Assembly: GCF_025698545.1 (NCBI RefSeq)
Contig: NC_068570.1
Coordinates: 6,324,001-6,388,000, forward strand
DNA: 64,000 bases
Origin: Gossypium raimondii
Lineage: Eukaryota; Streptophyta; Magnoliopsida; Malvales; Malvaceae
Reading direction: 5' to 3'
Both the position numbers and the translations under genes were made by a program. Below are positions 33,578 through 45,950 of the stretch, piece after piece (position 1 is the first letter of the stretch; the number at the start of each line of letters is the position of its first letter). Below the pieces are notes generated by a model. It made no database searches and had not been told where the DNA came from. It worked only from the letters and a program-made list of their open reading frames with translations.

Positions 33578-34746
33578 GTATTTTCTATACATATACAGAT
33601 TCATGTTTTATATATATTTTTACTATGATTCTATTTGCATAGTTTTATATACACATATGTATACGTTTTTGTACACATTTATAATCCAAAACATACGTGC
33701 ATTTCTATAATACGTACGTACACCCTTTCTATATTTTTAAATTATTATAAATATTTCCTATTATTTTATATACACCATTATTTGTATATATATTGTACAT
33801 ATGTAAATATTTTAATGTACATATACGTATTTTCATGATTTACCAATACATACACTTATACATTTTTATTTTATAAATATATACACATATACATTTTTTA
33901 TATTTATTTTATTTTCATGATTTTCATATACATATATACATGTATTTTTTATTAAGTTTTTTGGTTTGATGTATTTCATTCCTTCTTTTGCAAATTTACT
34001 TGTATATTGTACTTGTATATATATCGTAAATATTTATTCACACGTGTTTTAAATTAAAGTTTTGTTTCATGTTATACATTAACTTTTAGCATATCTTTTA
34101 GAAAATACATATTTTGGGTTTCGTCAAAGCATTAAAATCACCATATTTTATAAATTTTCAAAGTATTTGGCGTTCATGATTCTCGGGAAAGATTGTGTCC
34201 TAACTTACTGGATTGCGATTATTTTTCGATGAATTTAGAAAGCCAAGTATTTGTTTTGCAATAAATCCACAAATTTCAAATAAAAGCTTATTCTCGGGAA
34301 TTCAAAAATATTGGGTCCTAACTTACTGGTCATGACATTTTATTATCTCGAAATAAGGATTTCAAAAACAAAAGGCAATATTCGGTATTTTGAAGATTTA
34401 AAAATATTGTGCCCTAACTCACTGGGCGTGGTGTTTTATTTCTTTGAAATAAGAATGTTTTATCGTTTTAATTCATTCACGAGTTAAATGTTCTCTTTTA
34501 AAATCTTTTCAAATTTTCGACACCAAGACATTACAGAATCAATTTGGTACCGATTTTGGGCGTTACGAGGGTGCTAACCCTTCCTCGTATGTGAATCGAC
34601 TCCGGACTCGTTTTCTCAAAATTCGTAGACCAAAATAATTTTTAAGGTGGGCCAGTCACACCTTAATAAAGGATCGGTGGCGACTCCCATTTTTATTTTT
34701 AAAGTCGACAACTAGATTTTTGTCTTTCAAAAAGACGGTTTCGACA
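32512..34746. mobile_element. Solo LTR of a Ty3/gypsy-type element
   Basis: A 2235-bp segment begins tgttaggcccaattttt and ends acggtttcgaca (TG...CA), flanked by a perfect 5-bp duplication AAAAT (32507-32511 and 34747-34751). There is no internal coding region, so this is a solo LTR left by recombination. Late LTR text such as cgttacgagggtgctaacccttcctcgta and ggatcggtggcgactcc is typical of large gypsy LTRs in plants. It contains a GC-rich segment (32628-33250), an (ATT)n run and a long TA-rich stretch. Short frames inside are not genes. Confidence 0.8.
33520..33578 (+). repeat. (ATT)n microsatellite
   Basis: A nearly pure ATT/TTA trinucleotide run inside the gypsy solo LTR, interrupted once by a T-rich stretch at 33538-33544. 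Confidence 0.9.
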
Positions 34747-34751
34747 AAAAT

Positions 34752-36581
34752 AAAGAAAGAAAGAAATGATTGATGGGAGAGGAAAAAGGTGGATGATAGT
34801 TAGCCTAAAGGTTGACACCGCCGCTAAGCAAAACCAACTATCAAAGATACTAAATGTACTATTAGTGTTGATGAACAAAATTCTAAAAGATATGAAATAT
34901 TCAATTAAATCAAAATTATATGAAAATAATTTACATAATTTTATTGTTATGTGATGCCGTAATTACCCCTTAAATTTATTTCATCCAATATAAAAAAAAC
35001 AATATGAGGTTTAAACTGATTTCTAGTAGTTTATAACGAATTGGTGAGCTGAATTAAAGACAAAAGGGACATAAGAAATTCCCAACTTCATCCATTCAAT
35101 CCCAAAATTTCTTGTAATCAAATGAAGCCACTTCTTTCACTAGATGACTTAGTTTTTTTCTCTTTCTTCTTGTCTCTTTGGAAACATAATAATTTTAAGG
35201 AAAAGGGGTGACAAATTGACAGATCATAAATTATAACATGCTTAGCATAGCAATGTCATATTGAAAGTCCTACCCCTATTGGTTACATACCAACTTTTTC
35301 CAACCAATCACACCAAATAGGGCTACAAGAATCCATCCATCCATCACACCGTAATGTGATTGTATGTCACTTAGATAATATACAGTTGTGCTGCTAGAAA
35401 TACTACTAGAATTATAGTGCAAATAAACTGCTAGAATCAGACTTCCTCCATCACATAATCATATCCCACCCTCATGCATATGCAAAATCATACGAAGTGT
35501 CCATGCTACACATATACTCATACATAACAGATAATAGAACATAAACATGATACTTTAGCTTACCCAAAGCTTTTCTGATTAAAAAACATACTTGGACTGA
35601 CATACGTACGCTCAGATTTATGGACTACATGATCTTGCATGTTTTACAGATTAATAGCAAATCAAATTTCAAAATTTAAAAAATCTACCCAAACATAGCT
35701 CACAAACTGATCAAAATGGGACCACACGCTTGTGTGACCCACACAGTCTACCAAGCCAAATTGTGTGGCCCACACACCCTACCTAATTGGACTGTGTGTC
35801 TCACACGCTCATGTGTCTCACACGACCTGACATGGCTAGCCACACCCATGTGGCTCACACGGCCATGTGGCGTCATCCACCTCCTTCAATTTTTCATGCA
35901 ATTTTCCAGATTTTCATGTTCTTTTCAGAATTTACGGGTTAGAATACACACCTTACTACTTTTGGGTTGTCGACACTATAGTAGCAATCCAAGTTCCTGT
36001 ACACAACATTCATGGCTAAAGTGGATTAACAACTAAAATCGAAATTGAAACTTGAATTTGGTACATCATTCACTCAACAAAAACAATCTCTAAAATCGAG
36101 TATACAGTCACTAACCTAAGATAAAACAACGACCTATCAACACCTAAATCGCTGGAAGGTTATCTGTTTCACGATTGTTACCTATAAAAAATACAAAAAT
36201 AATCAGAACAAAACCAATTGACTAACTACAAGCCTCTTACCCTCCAATCGAAGAAAATCAAAACAGAAACATCAAAGCAAAAAGCAACTGCACTTACCGG
36301 AAATGTAATGCCAACAAGATGAAAGCACGAAACGAAAAAATAAGAATAGGAACAAAAGGCCAACACTATGAGTTTATGAAAAATAGTAAAATGAAGGAAA
36401 AATAAAAAAGAGGGGCGACAAGAGAGGAAGAAAACAATTGGCAACAAGGGTGGAAAACAAAAGAAAAGAATGGAAGAAGTAGGACGTCAGAGAAAACTCA
36501 AAGTAGTAAAATTTAAAAAAAAAACCAAAAAATGGAGAGAGTGGGTGAGAGAGGGGCATATGATAAAATCCCACTTAATCT
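34752..36581. other. Intergenic with orphan small-gene promoter fragment
   Basis: At about 34985-35200 the order of blocks matches the distal small-gene promoter: tttataacgaattggtgagctgaattaaagacaaaagggacataag, cccaacttcatccattcaat, ccacttctttcac, tctttggaaacataat. No TATA box or coding sequence follows. At 35715-35870 lies a run of imperfect cacacg/gtgtggc repeats, similar in composition to the tandem region in the Athila/Tat LTR at 53790-53900. Nothing else is recognised. Confidence 0.45.
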
Positions 36582-36586
36582 GATTA

Positions 36587-37029
36587 TGTTAGAGTTGTGT
36601 GACCCAAATTCTAAGAGATTGCTTGCAAGTCAAGTTAAACAAATATATATTTTCTTTCTAGAAGATTTAGTATTTATTAGTATAATATATTTAACATTTA
36701 TTAGTATAGTTTATTTGACTTACTAATTTAGCTTATAAATAGGCTCTTTTACAATCTTAGAAATATACACCCATTAGATTAGAACTCACAACACATTCAG
36801 AGAATTTTGTGTTTATGTTTCGAGGGTTCTTTGTTTTCGGGTTTTCGGTGTTTAGTTGTTATCTCCATCTTTTGTACTCTTCGTTCTTTTGCCATTATAG
36901 TAAAATTATTTTTGCCCGTGGTTTTTATCCTCTTTGGAGGGGTTTTCCCACGTTAAATTTGTGTGTTCATCTTCTCAATTTCTTCTACTATTTTTACTTG
37001 TTCGTTGCTTAATCGGGACGATCCTAATA
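36587..37029 (+). mobile_element. Solo LTR of the copia B family
   Basis: 443 bp, from tgttagagttgtgtgaccc to cgatcctaata, flanked by a perfect 5-bp duplication GATTA (36582-36586 and 37030-37034). It aligns end to end with the copia B LTR at 10202-10643; the terminal CA has mutated to TA. No internal sequence is present. Confidence 0.88.
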
Positions 37030-37034
37030 GATTA

Positions 37035-38109
37035 GTTAACCACCTATCATATTGCTTAGCAGTAGAGTTTGACCGAAACTCTAACAAGCATGTGCGGCAA
37101 TAGCAAAGACAGAGCAAAAATTAATATGTTTTGGCATGACAAAATTTGAATTTGGGACTTAAGGGTAAGCCAAAGTCTTATCACTGAACCAATAGGTTCA
37201 TTCTTATTAATAAGCTAACGAAAATAAAAGATAACCTACATGTGATCAACTAAGTGTAGGAATAAAAACAATAAAAATTCAAGGAAAGAGATTCATATAC
37301 AAAACTTCAGGCACAAAAACAGAACACTTATCCACTAGAACGAATTAATTTACATGATACAAATACATTGTTAAATAATTTGCTGGACTTTTATTTTATT
37401 AGTATTAGTGTTTAGTCGAATTGTATGATCAATTCTTATACGACCTAGTGGTCATCAAATATACTACTTCAGAGAATTAATACATAGCTTGTCCTTTTCC
37501 CACAATCTTTTAAAAAAAATTATATAATATAATATTTTTTAAAAAATTTTAATACGAACCGAGCCGGACTCGAGTTTGATATCTACAATCCGAGTTGAGC
37601 TTTGACAAAAAGTTAGGCCATTTTTCAGGTTGGGTTGGACCTGAGCCTATCAATCGGGCCTAAAATTATGTTACGGTCCAGCTTGGCCCATGATCACCTC
37701 TAAGTGGGACGAAGGTGGATGTTGCTAAATCCACCACCGCTTTGCAGTTGCCACCCTACTCCACTAGGGATGTATAATATTTAAAGCCACTATCTTGTCC
37801 ATGGATGTTGGATGTATCCATCTCTACTTCGCTTCAATTTAATTTTTATTACTTATATATAAAATTTTCAATCTTTTTAAATTCAAGTAAATATTTAAAA
37901 ATATTTTTTCAAAAAAAAAAGTAAGCCTTAAACATATAAAAAATTTTATAAAATATTAAAAAATTAATTCCATATAATGGAGTGAGGCGAGGTGAGACAA
38001 GTAATTATCATGACTGCTAAAAATCAACTCTACCCTGTTCCATATCTACTTTTCAAAAGGAAAAATCTACTCCATTCGAATTGGATCAATTTGTCAAAAT
38101 TCAGAAGGT
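37035..38109. other. Intergenic, nothing recognised
   Basis: AT-rich sequence without a gene. The text near 37550-37720 (gagccggactcgagtttg, gggttggacctgagcc) resembles generic plant repeat sequence, with no ends found. Confidence 0.35.
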
Positions 38110-38685
38110 GTTTTAGGTTTTGCTATATTTACATAGTCAACTTTGGTTTTGTCCCTTAGAAAGAAGAAAATGCAACCAACCCACCCCCAAAGAGAATTCT
38201 TTGTTCCATGGAGAGGACTGCCTAGTAATTGCCATAAATTAATTAAAAACAATAAAAACCGTTAAGCTAAGTTCTAGAATCTAATCTGGTGAAAACCACA
38301 TATATGAAAACTCCAAAGTGAACTCTAACTAACTTACTTAATTCTTTCTGTAATCGCTAAGAGATTCTTTTTTTTTTACTCTTTCTTCCCCTCTCTTCGA
38401 AAACATAACTAATGTGAGAGAAGCTGAAACTCTATCCTAGTGACGCACGTTTGTCTTTAGTTGGACTGTTGGAGAACATGACTTTGAACAACAATATCAA
38501 TGTTGGACAACTATGCTCATTAAGTCTCTAGTATTCAACGTGGAATGCAAAGGGTTTGTGATTCTCTCTTTGATTCAACTTCAATGAGCATGGAAGTAAC
38601 AAATTAGAAGCCTTTCACACACAAAGTTTAAAATTTTCTCCTTCTTACATTGAAAGATAATAGTTTGATTTAGAAGAAAGGGAAA
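38110..38685 (+). promoter_or_regulatory. Promoter and leader of broken copy 7
   Basis: Contains gtcaactttggttttgtcccttagaaa, ccttagt-type border text, gacgcacgtttgtctttagttgg (ACGT core) near 38443, gagaacatgactttgaacaacaatatcaatg near 38472 and gattcaacttcaatgagcatggaag near 38573. The TATA block present in other copies between gattcaact and cacttcaa is deleted here. Confidence 0.55.
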
Positions 38686-38815
38686 ATGGGCAGTGGAGCC
38701 GCTGATATGATGTTCTGGTGCGTCAGCATATCAATGCAAGACTATCTAATCGAATGGAGATCGTACCATCGTAATTGCAAATGTGCACCACCTCAAATGG
38801 GTTTTGTATGAAACA
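38686..38815 (+). pseudogene. Broken small Cys/His gene, copy 7
   Basis: Starts atgggcagtggagccgctgatatgatgttctgg like copy 4, then loses part of the VFEGS coding region. It retains agcatatcaatgcaagactatcta (Cys of QDC changed to Tyr) and a damaged core (cgaatggagatcgtaccatcgtaattgcaaatgtgca). After that, most of the second half is deleted and the sequence jumps to gggttttgtatgaaacagagaagc from the tail. Multiple deletions and missing TATA box make it a pseudogene. Its 3' flank is interrupted by copia D. Confidence 0.75.
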
Positions 38816-38913
38816 GAGAAGCTTTTCTTTTTTCCTTTTTCTCAATTGAGTTTCACATTATATACATTCAGTCTCAAACGTACAACCACGGGGGTTCTTC
38901 TACCTAGCTAATC

Positions 38914-39293
38914 TATTGGTTTTTTTGATAGAAAACAAAGGAAAAATGAAACTAAGAACGGATGCTAATGAAGATTGAACAAGAAGAAAAATAAAAGAAA
39001 TGATCTCACATGATTTCATTGAGTTGAGAAACATATATGATACAAGATAATTACCTCATATGTAACTACTTCCACTAATATTTGACTAAAACTTAGCTTA
39101 AATTATACACAAAAGAAGCTGACATATCAGCCATTACATCAAATTCAAATCAACAACAAATCTTACTAACTTGAAGTTAAATTGCAAAGCAACTAAGGCA
39201 AGTTACAAATGAACAAAATGAACAAAATGTTGTTGCTCCACTGGTTCAGCTCCAATGCAGGTCTGCTGTTGCATTACAGGCCAAAGCTTAACA
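38914..39293 (-). repeat. 3' LTR of copia D
   Basis: 380 bp, tattggttttttt to aagcttaaca, followed inward by the polypurine tract (read on the minus strand, ccaaggaggag). A short duplication aatgaacaaa explains part of its extra length over the other LTR. Confidence 0.85.
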
Positions 39294-39299
39294 CTCCTC

Positions 39300-40881
39300 C
39301 TTGGACTGTATGCAACAAACACCAATCCTTCTTCTTAAAGAATCAAACTTGGTAGCACCGAGAGACTTAGTTAGAATGTTAGTTAGCTGGTTTTCTAAGC
39401 TGCAATGAATTAGATTCACTTCCCTTGATTGTTCAACCTCTCGATAAAAATGAAATTTAATCTTGAAATGCTTGGTCTTGCCATGAAATAGTGGATTTTT
39501 TGCTATGGCAACTGCTAACTGAATATCAACTCTGATCTCAGTAGCTTCAACTTAGTTTTCATTTAAATCACATAAGAGCTTCCTAAGCCATTAACAGCTA
39601 CAGTAGCTGCAATGTACTCTGCTTCTGCTATTGATTGAGCAACGGTTTGTTGCTTCTTTGAACTCCAACAAAAGACCTCTGAGCCAAAAGTGAAGAAGTG
39701 GCCAGAAGTGCTTTTCATGTCATCAATTAATCTAGCCCAATCACTATTAGAATACCCTCTCAACTTAAGCTCTTTTATCTTCTCAAACTTCACTCCATAA
39801 TTCAAAGTCACTTTCACATATCTGAGAACTCTTTTGGCTACTTTAAAGTGAACAACATCGCAGCAATGCATGAATCTGGATAGGAGGCTAACAGCAAACA
39901 TGATATCAGGCCTTGTAGCTGTTAAGTAGAGCAAACAACCTACCAGGCTTCGATACTCCTTCTCATCAACCCTTTCATGATTCTCACTACTGGTTAATTT
40001 TTCACCTTCAACCACTGATGTGCTAACAATTTTTCAGTTGGACATGCAAAATTTGTTTAAGATCTTCAAGGCAAAAGCCTGCTGACTTATGAAGATGGCA
40101 TGGTCAGATTGATTTACTTCCACGCCAAGGAAGTAAGTCATTTCCCCCAAATCAGTCATCTCAAAAACATCTTGCATCTGCATCTTAAATTCTTCAATCA
40201 GCTCCCCATTGCTTTCAGTTACCAATAAATCATCCACATAAAGTGACACAATCAGCAGAGTCTCACTTTCAGACTTCTTCACAGAAAGAGTAGGCTCACT
40301 GATTCTCTTCTCAAACTCGAGCATAGACAAATATTAATCAACTCTGTCATACCAGGCCCTTGGTGCCTACTTTAGACCATACAAGGTCTTTTTCAGCTTG
40401 TAAACCCTATGCTCTTCATCAGGAACCTTGAATCCATCTGTTGTTCAATGAAGATCTCTTCCTTAAGAAAGCCATTAAGAAAGGCAGACTTGACATTCAA
40501 TTGGTGCACTTTCCATTGCTTTTAAGTAGCCAAGGCAAACTGAAGCCTTATTGTATCTAACCTTGCAACTGGAGCAAAGGTTTCCATAAAATCGATGACA
40601 TACTGTTGGTTGTATCCCTTCACCACAAGTCTTGCCTTGTCTTTGTTTAGAGTCCCATCAGTACTATATTTGACTCTGAACACCCACTTCACACCAATAA
40701 ACCTCTTCTGGTATGGTCTATCAACCAATTCCCAACTGACATTCTTGTGTACCATCTCTATTTCAGCTTCCATGGCCCTTTTCCAACATTCTTCTCTGGC
40801 AACCTCATCAAAATTAGTAGGCTCAAGTATTGATACATCACATCTTTGATAGATGTCAGTGATGCTTCTTGTGCCTCTCAC
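39300..40881 (-). pseudogene. Copia D reverse transcriptase-RNase H, fragmented
   Basis: Three frames carry the parts. 40522-40881 has the reverse transcriptase start (GVKWVFRVKYSTDG, KARLVVKGYNQQY, ETFAPVARLDTIRL). 40034-40330 has LIVSLYVDDLLVTES with an intact YVDD, and MTDLGEMTYFLGVEVNQ. 39563-40015 has RSLVGCLLYLTATRPDIMF and the RNase H motifs GYSNSDWA and AEAEYIAATVAV. The first RNase H Asp (GYTDSDW in copia C) is Asn here. Stops and frameshifts separate the pieces. Sequence between 39300 and 39560 still resembles the RNase H C-terminus but is broken. Confidence 0.8.
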
Positions 40882-41056
40882 AGGTGCATCATCAAAATTA
40901 TCATCAATTGGACCTTCTTCAACTAGTTGCAGATTGATGTCTTACTGATCTTCCTCACTCAAGCTTGCATCTATGCCATTCTAATTCCATACTCTTTCTT
41001 CATCAAATTTCACATCTTTGCTCACCATGATCTTTTTTGTCAAGGGATCAAACACC

Positions 41057-41972
41057 CTATAGCCCTTCTTGATGCTGCTGTAACCAACAAAAATCCCTGG
41101 CACAGATCTTTTTTTCTAATTTGGTTCTCTTTTCAGCTGGGATAAGAGAATAGCAGATACAACCAAACACCTTTAGGTGTGAAACTATTGGCTTGAGTCC
41201 ATTCCAAGCTTCAAAAGAAGTTTTATCTTTAACAGCATTAGTTGGCAACTTGTTGAGTAGATGCACTGAGGTGTTCACAGCCTCAGCCCAAAATTTGCTT
41301 GGCAATTTGCTTTCAAACAGTAAGTATCTAGCCATGTCGAGTACTATTCTATTCTTTCTTTCACACACTCCATTCTGTTGAGGAGTATAAATGGTTGCCA
41401 GCTAATGGTGAATTCCATTCTGCTCACATAGCTTCTGAAACTTCTCTGACAAGTACTCAGTCTCATTATCTGATCTTAAGGCCTTAATCTTGCAGCCTAA
41501 CTGATTCTCAGCTAAAGATTTAAATTTACTGAATACTTCAAACACTTTAAACTTTAGTTTCAAAAAATAAACCTAGCAGAACCTAGTAAGATCATCTATG
41601 AACAGCACAAAGCATCTATTGTCATTCAAAGAAGAGCTCTTCATTAGTCCACAAGTGTCAGTATGGACGAATTCAATCTCAAGCTCTCCATGTCTTGTTA
41701 ACTGGAAAAGGCAATCTCACTTGCTTCCCAAGCTGGCAAATTTCACACATACTGTCTCTAACTTCAATCCTGGACATGTCTTCAACCAAGTTTAATTTGT
41801 GCAGCAAATCAAGTGATTTATAATTGACATGGCCTAGTCTTTTATGCCATAAACTAGTTTTATCAGTAAGACTAGTATAGGCTTTCTTTTCCAACTGATT
41901 CACATCCATCATAAAACACCTATCAGTCATAGCCACTGTGACTAGTTTTTGACCAAATGAGTCCTTAATAAC
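41057..41972 (-). pseudogene. Copia D integrase, fragmented
   Basis: The 41679-41972 part holds the pre-integrase zinc site (LWHKRLGHVNYKSLDLL and MCEICQLGKQVRLPF). Between 41390 and 41680 the catalytic core is readable only in frameshifted pieces. 41057-41368 has the region after the last catalytic Glu (CERKNRIVLDMARYLL, FWAEAVNTSVHLLNKLP, LKVFGCICYSLIP). The upstream end is cut at 41976 by the CACTA insertion and continues at 46504. Non-functional. Confidence 0.78.
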
Positions 41973-41990
41973 ATACACTACACCAAAACA

Positions 41991-42355
41991 GGCTTTTAAC
42001 GGCGCTTTTTTAGGCCTTTAGCGGCGCTAAAAAGCGCCGCTAAAAGTATTTGCGGCGCTTTGAGAAGCGCCGAAAAAAACGCCGCTAAAGAACGCGTCAC
42101 TAACTTTAGCGGCGCTTTGCTCACAAACGCCGCTAAAGACCAAGACCTTTAGCGGTGCTTTTTTCACAAACGCCGCTAAAGACCAAGACCTTTAGCGGCG
42201 CTTATCCCACAAATGCCGCTAAAGACCAAGACCTTTAGCGGCGTTTTTCCCACAAATGCCGCTAAAGGTCAAGACCTTTAGCGGCACTTTTTTTACAAAC
42301 GCCGCTAAAGACCAAGACCTTTAGCGACGCTTTTCCCACAAACGCCGCTAAAAAC
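41991..42355. repeat. Left subterminal palindromic repeats of the CACTA element
   Basis: About six regular units of roughly 48 bp, each of the form ctttagcggcgctttt-(cacaaa)-cgccgctaaagaccaaga, plus two shorter units at the tip. Every unit is itself a small hairpin. In En/Spm elements such subterminal motifs bind the element-encoded protein; that role is inferred here. Confidence 0.85.
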
Positions 42356-42359
42356 ATGA

Positions 42360-45300
42360 CTTAAAAAATATTTTAATTAAATAATATTTATTTCTATCAT
42401 AAATATTATATTATGTTTTATTTTTAAAATTTAAACTTTAAACTATAACTTTTAAGGATAAAAAATATTAAATTAAAATTTCTATTAAAATTTTAACTTT
42501 AAAGCTAAATATAAAAATTAATGAATTTAAATTAAGAAAATTAAAACAAGTTACATTCTATATTAGAATTACATAAGCTCTGTTTACAAGTTACATTCTA
42601 TATTAGAAAATTGTTTACAAGTTACATTCTCTCATGACCAACTCTCAAAATCAACTCTTTAAGGGATCTTTTTTCCCTTTACTCGGTGTAACCGAGTTGC
42701 AACAGGTGGTTTATCCATACTTTTCTTGCCATCCCACATGTAAACATCACCTATAGCAAGAGCGATTTGCACCAAGACTTACCAAAGAAAAATGCTTACG
42801 GTTGTTTTCTCACAAAGGGAATATAGCTGTACAAATTCATCCAAATGAAGTAAATTAGTTTTAGAATTTAAAATAATAAATTAATAACACAATTAAGAGA
42901 TCAGTTAGCACATTAGGAAGGGAGAGAAGTATATTGTGGGAGAATAACTTGAGTGCCAAAAAAAAGAAGAAAAAAATCCAACAACATGCCAACTATACTT
43001 GCTATTCCTAGATCTCCATAGTGAAACAGCAAGGGAAACCACAATGTAGCAGACATGTCATTAACAAAACATACCAACATATAATTGTCAACATAAATGA
43101 TACCATTTTCAAAAGATAAAATCAAGGCTTTGCTTGGTAAAATGGAAAAAATTGGAAAGATTAAAGATTGAAGGAGAAAAATAGAAAGAAAATTTTTTTG
43201 TCCTTTCTGTTGGTGCACTTGATAGGAAAGATGGAAAAATAAAAAGAAAAGGTAATTTATTTTCATCCATTGCTTGATAGATTAGAAAAATGAGAGGAAA
43301 GCAAATTAAAATTTAAGATGTGAAAGGCAAATTACCAATGAGCTTGAATACATTTTATTACTTTACATAGTGTTAAGCATCCAACCTAAAACTACTTGGC
43401 AGTATATGGGGAAACACAACTTGAATATAAGACAAAAAACCAAAGACTTAATAGACATGAGGTTACACCAATTAACACTGCCCCTCACGAGCTCAACAAA
43501 AGCCCACATGTGAACAACCTCATGTTAAGCATCCAACATAACACGAAATTCATATTCAATCACATTGTTCACATAGGCTTAATGAAAGGTGCATAAATCT
43601 GCTGCTAAAAGTCAGGTTTGAATCTCCTTCTCTCTACTCAAAGATTACTTCCAATGCCAATTGAAACAAATACCTGAGCAGGAATCCATTTTACATGACC
43701 AATAGCATCCATAGAAGCCTGATGAAAGCCTTCCACTGATGCAAACCATTGTTCAGTTGCCCTAAATATAGTAGGCTTCTTTGTACGCCAATCATGTAGA
43801 TACTTATGTTCGCATAATGAATAGGTATGGTGATTCTTGGCATGGGTACCCTTTTTGTTTAACACTCGTAAAAAGAATAGCAACCAACAACAAACCTTTA
43901 TAAAATTATCACAAAGAATAATAATAACAACAATAATAGAAGTAGTAGAAAGATGGGCCTTGAATGAAAAACCTACCATATGATTCTTCCATTATAATGG
44001 ACAATTTTTCATCCAAGTATTTGATAACGCAAGATTACCATCTCCAAGAACATCAAGCCCATTAAACCGCTTGACTTCCTCGGTGAACTTTCCATTATCA
44101 TGGTCTTAACTTGTTCCGTGCTTATCATAGATCGAATATGAGAACGCATGTTTCTATTATGTATATCTTACCGAGTCACCAAAGCATAGAGTGGAAGAGT
44201 CACATAACTGAAAAGGAACTGTATGATAACCCTGAAAAAGTTGCAAATTTTGCATTTTATGAGAAAAGTTTTCACTTTGTTGAATCAAAATGTTGGCCTA
44301 AAAAGTTGCATGAGCTCACCCCATTGAGACTCTAATGATGACGTCTTCAATATGTTCATGGTAGCAAGATCTTATCGTAAATTCATACTGAAATTTGATG
44401 AAAAAAGGACTTATTAGATAAGGTGATCAAACAATTGCATACGAAACACGCAACAGAGAGGAAAGAACTACATGTACAAATTTGCATATCAAAAAATTTG
44501 CTCATAATCCCAAACCAGAAATACATGTACAAATGAATCAAACATGCTATTGTACTTACAATTAAGGGGATAAAAGGTAGCCATAAATATGAATACCATC
44601 CTGTTGATGAAGAGCAAATTGATCATTAATCATTAGTAAGCTCAAAAATATCCATCACTATGTTCATATGATGACACTATTGAACTCAATTCTTTATGAA
44701 TATGATGAGATACTTACCATGTGTATAGGCAAGCAAGAACAAGACAGCAATGAACCAGATGATTGGACTGCAAACACAATCATTAACTTAGCATCGTAAA
44801 GTTTCAACTAATAAAATTGAAGAACTCTTGGTTAGCTTGAGACTACCGACCTGATCCCTACAACAACTTTAAAATCATCATCTAATGATCTCTTGATGTA
44901 TTTCTGGAAATCGAATTTTGTTTCATTTTCAGGTGCCAAATGTGCCCGAAAGCATTGCAGATTGAAGTTTCAATTAGAAACAAGAAAATAGGAAAAATAA
45001 AATAGCATAAAACTCCATAGAAATCCATGGCTTAGCTTACTATGATAAATCCATGCCTCAATGTCAGGTAATCAACCTTTATGACCGACCCAAAGAATTG
45101 TCTAAAGAAACAGACCTATAAATAAAGAATCGAATCAGAATTCATAACCATAAAATGTCACCTAAAGAAAAAGATCCTCATGCTATAAATTCAATGGTTG
45201 CTGGACTTCTTTTACAGAAGGGACTCAGATTTTTCATTTTTCTTGAAACACTCAAGTTTTTTCGTAGAAGTCGGGCCTCCAATTATATAAAAAAGTTCAA

Positions 45301-45950
45301 ATGTTCATCCGATTGTACTTACAATCCAAAGAGTTAAGGTAGAACGGCTCCAAAAGCTTAGATGCCTAAACCGAAAACTAATAATCATAAAGTAAACCAA
45401 CCTGAATTAGAAGTAAAAAACATAGTTCTAAAACTAAAAATAGAAATGAAAAGGCAAAAGACAAAGAGAAAGACAGAAATGAAAACGCAAACACAAGTAA
45501 AGATTCATACCTGAAATCAGTCTTCGACAAAGCAACCAAAAAGAAACAGATAGACCCACAACAATAGATTTCAAACAAAGAGTGAAACAGTGAGTTTTGC
45601 AATAGAAAGCTTAAGGATTATCCCTCACGAAACTAGACAAATAAAAAACCAAAAAGAAACAAACAGACCGACATCGATAGATTTCAAACACATAGCGAAA
45701 ACAAGGGGATTTCAATATCACCAACAAAAAAAAGAAACGACAGACAAAATCTTTGGGTTTCTTCCTCTCACGAAAAAGAATGAGGGGAAATATTGAAATG
45801 AAATTGAGAGAGAGAGAGGGAGATAATGAGAAGGAAGCGGGATATGAAAAGTCTGAAGAAAACAAGAGTGAAGAAAAGTCTGAAGATTAGGGATTTTAGG
45901 GGGGAAAATTGGGGTAAAATGGCGGGATTTTATAAAGTTAAATGATTTTT
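42360..45950. other. CACTA interior without recognised genes
   Basis: Frames of up to 117 residues (for example 42913-43266 and 43638-43979, both minus strand) were read and match no transposase motif I know. The short stretch around 42660-42760, read on the minus strand as DVYMWDGKKSMDKPPVATR, looks protein-like and could be a relic of a transposase or captured exon. Confidence in that is low. Confidence 0.4.

Noticed and set aside
41991-42355. Regular short repeats as a CRISPR array
   Set aside because: The units are palindromic subterminal repeats of a plant CACTA transposon with linkers that repeat too; there are no unique spacers and the genome is eukaryotic.
42913-43266. 117-residue minus-strand frame as a CACTA transposase
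   Set aside because: Composition is hydrophobic and Phe-rich and no En/Spm transposase motif can be seen.
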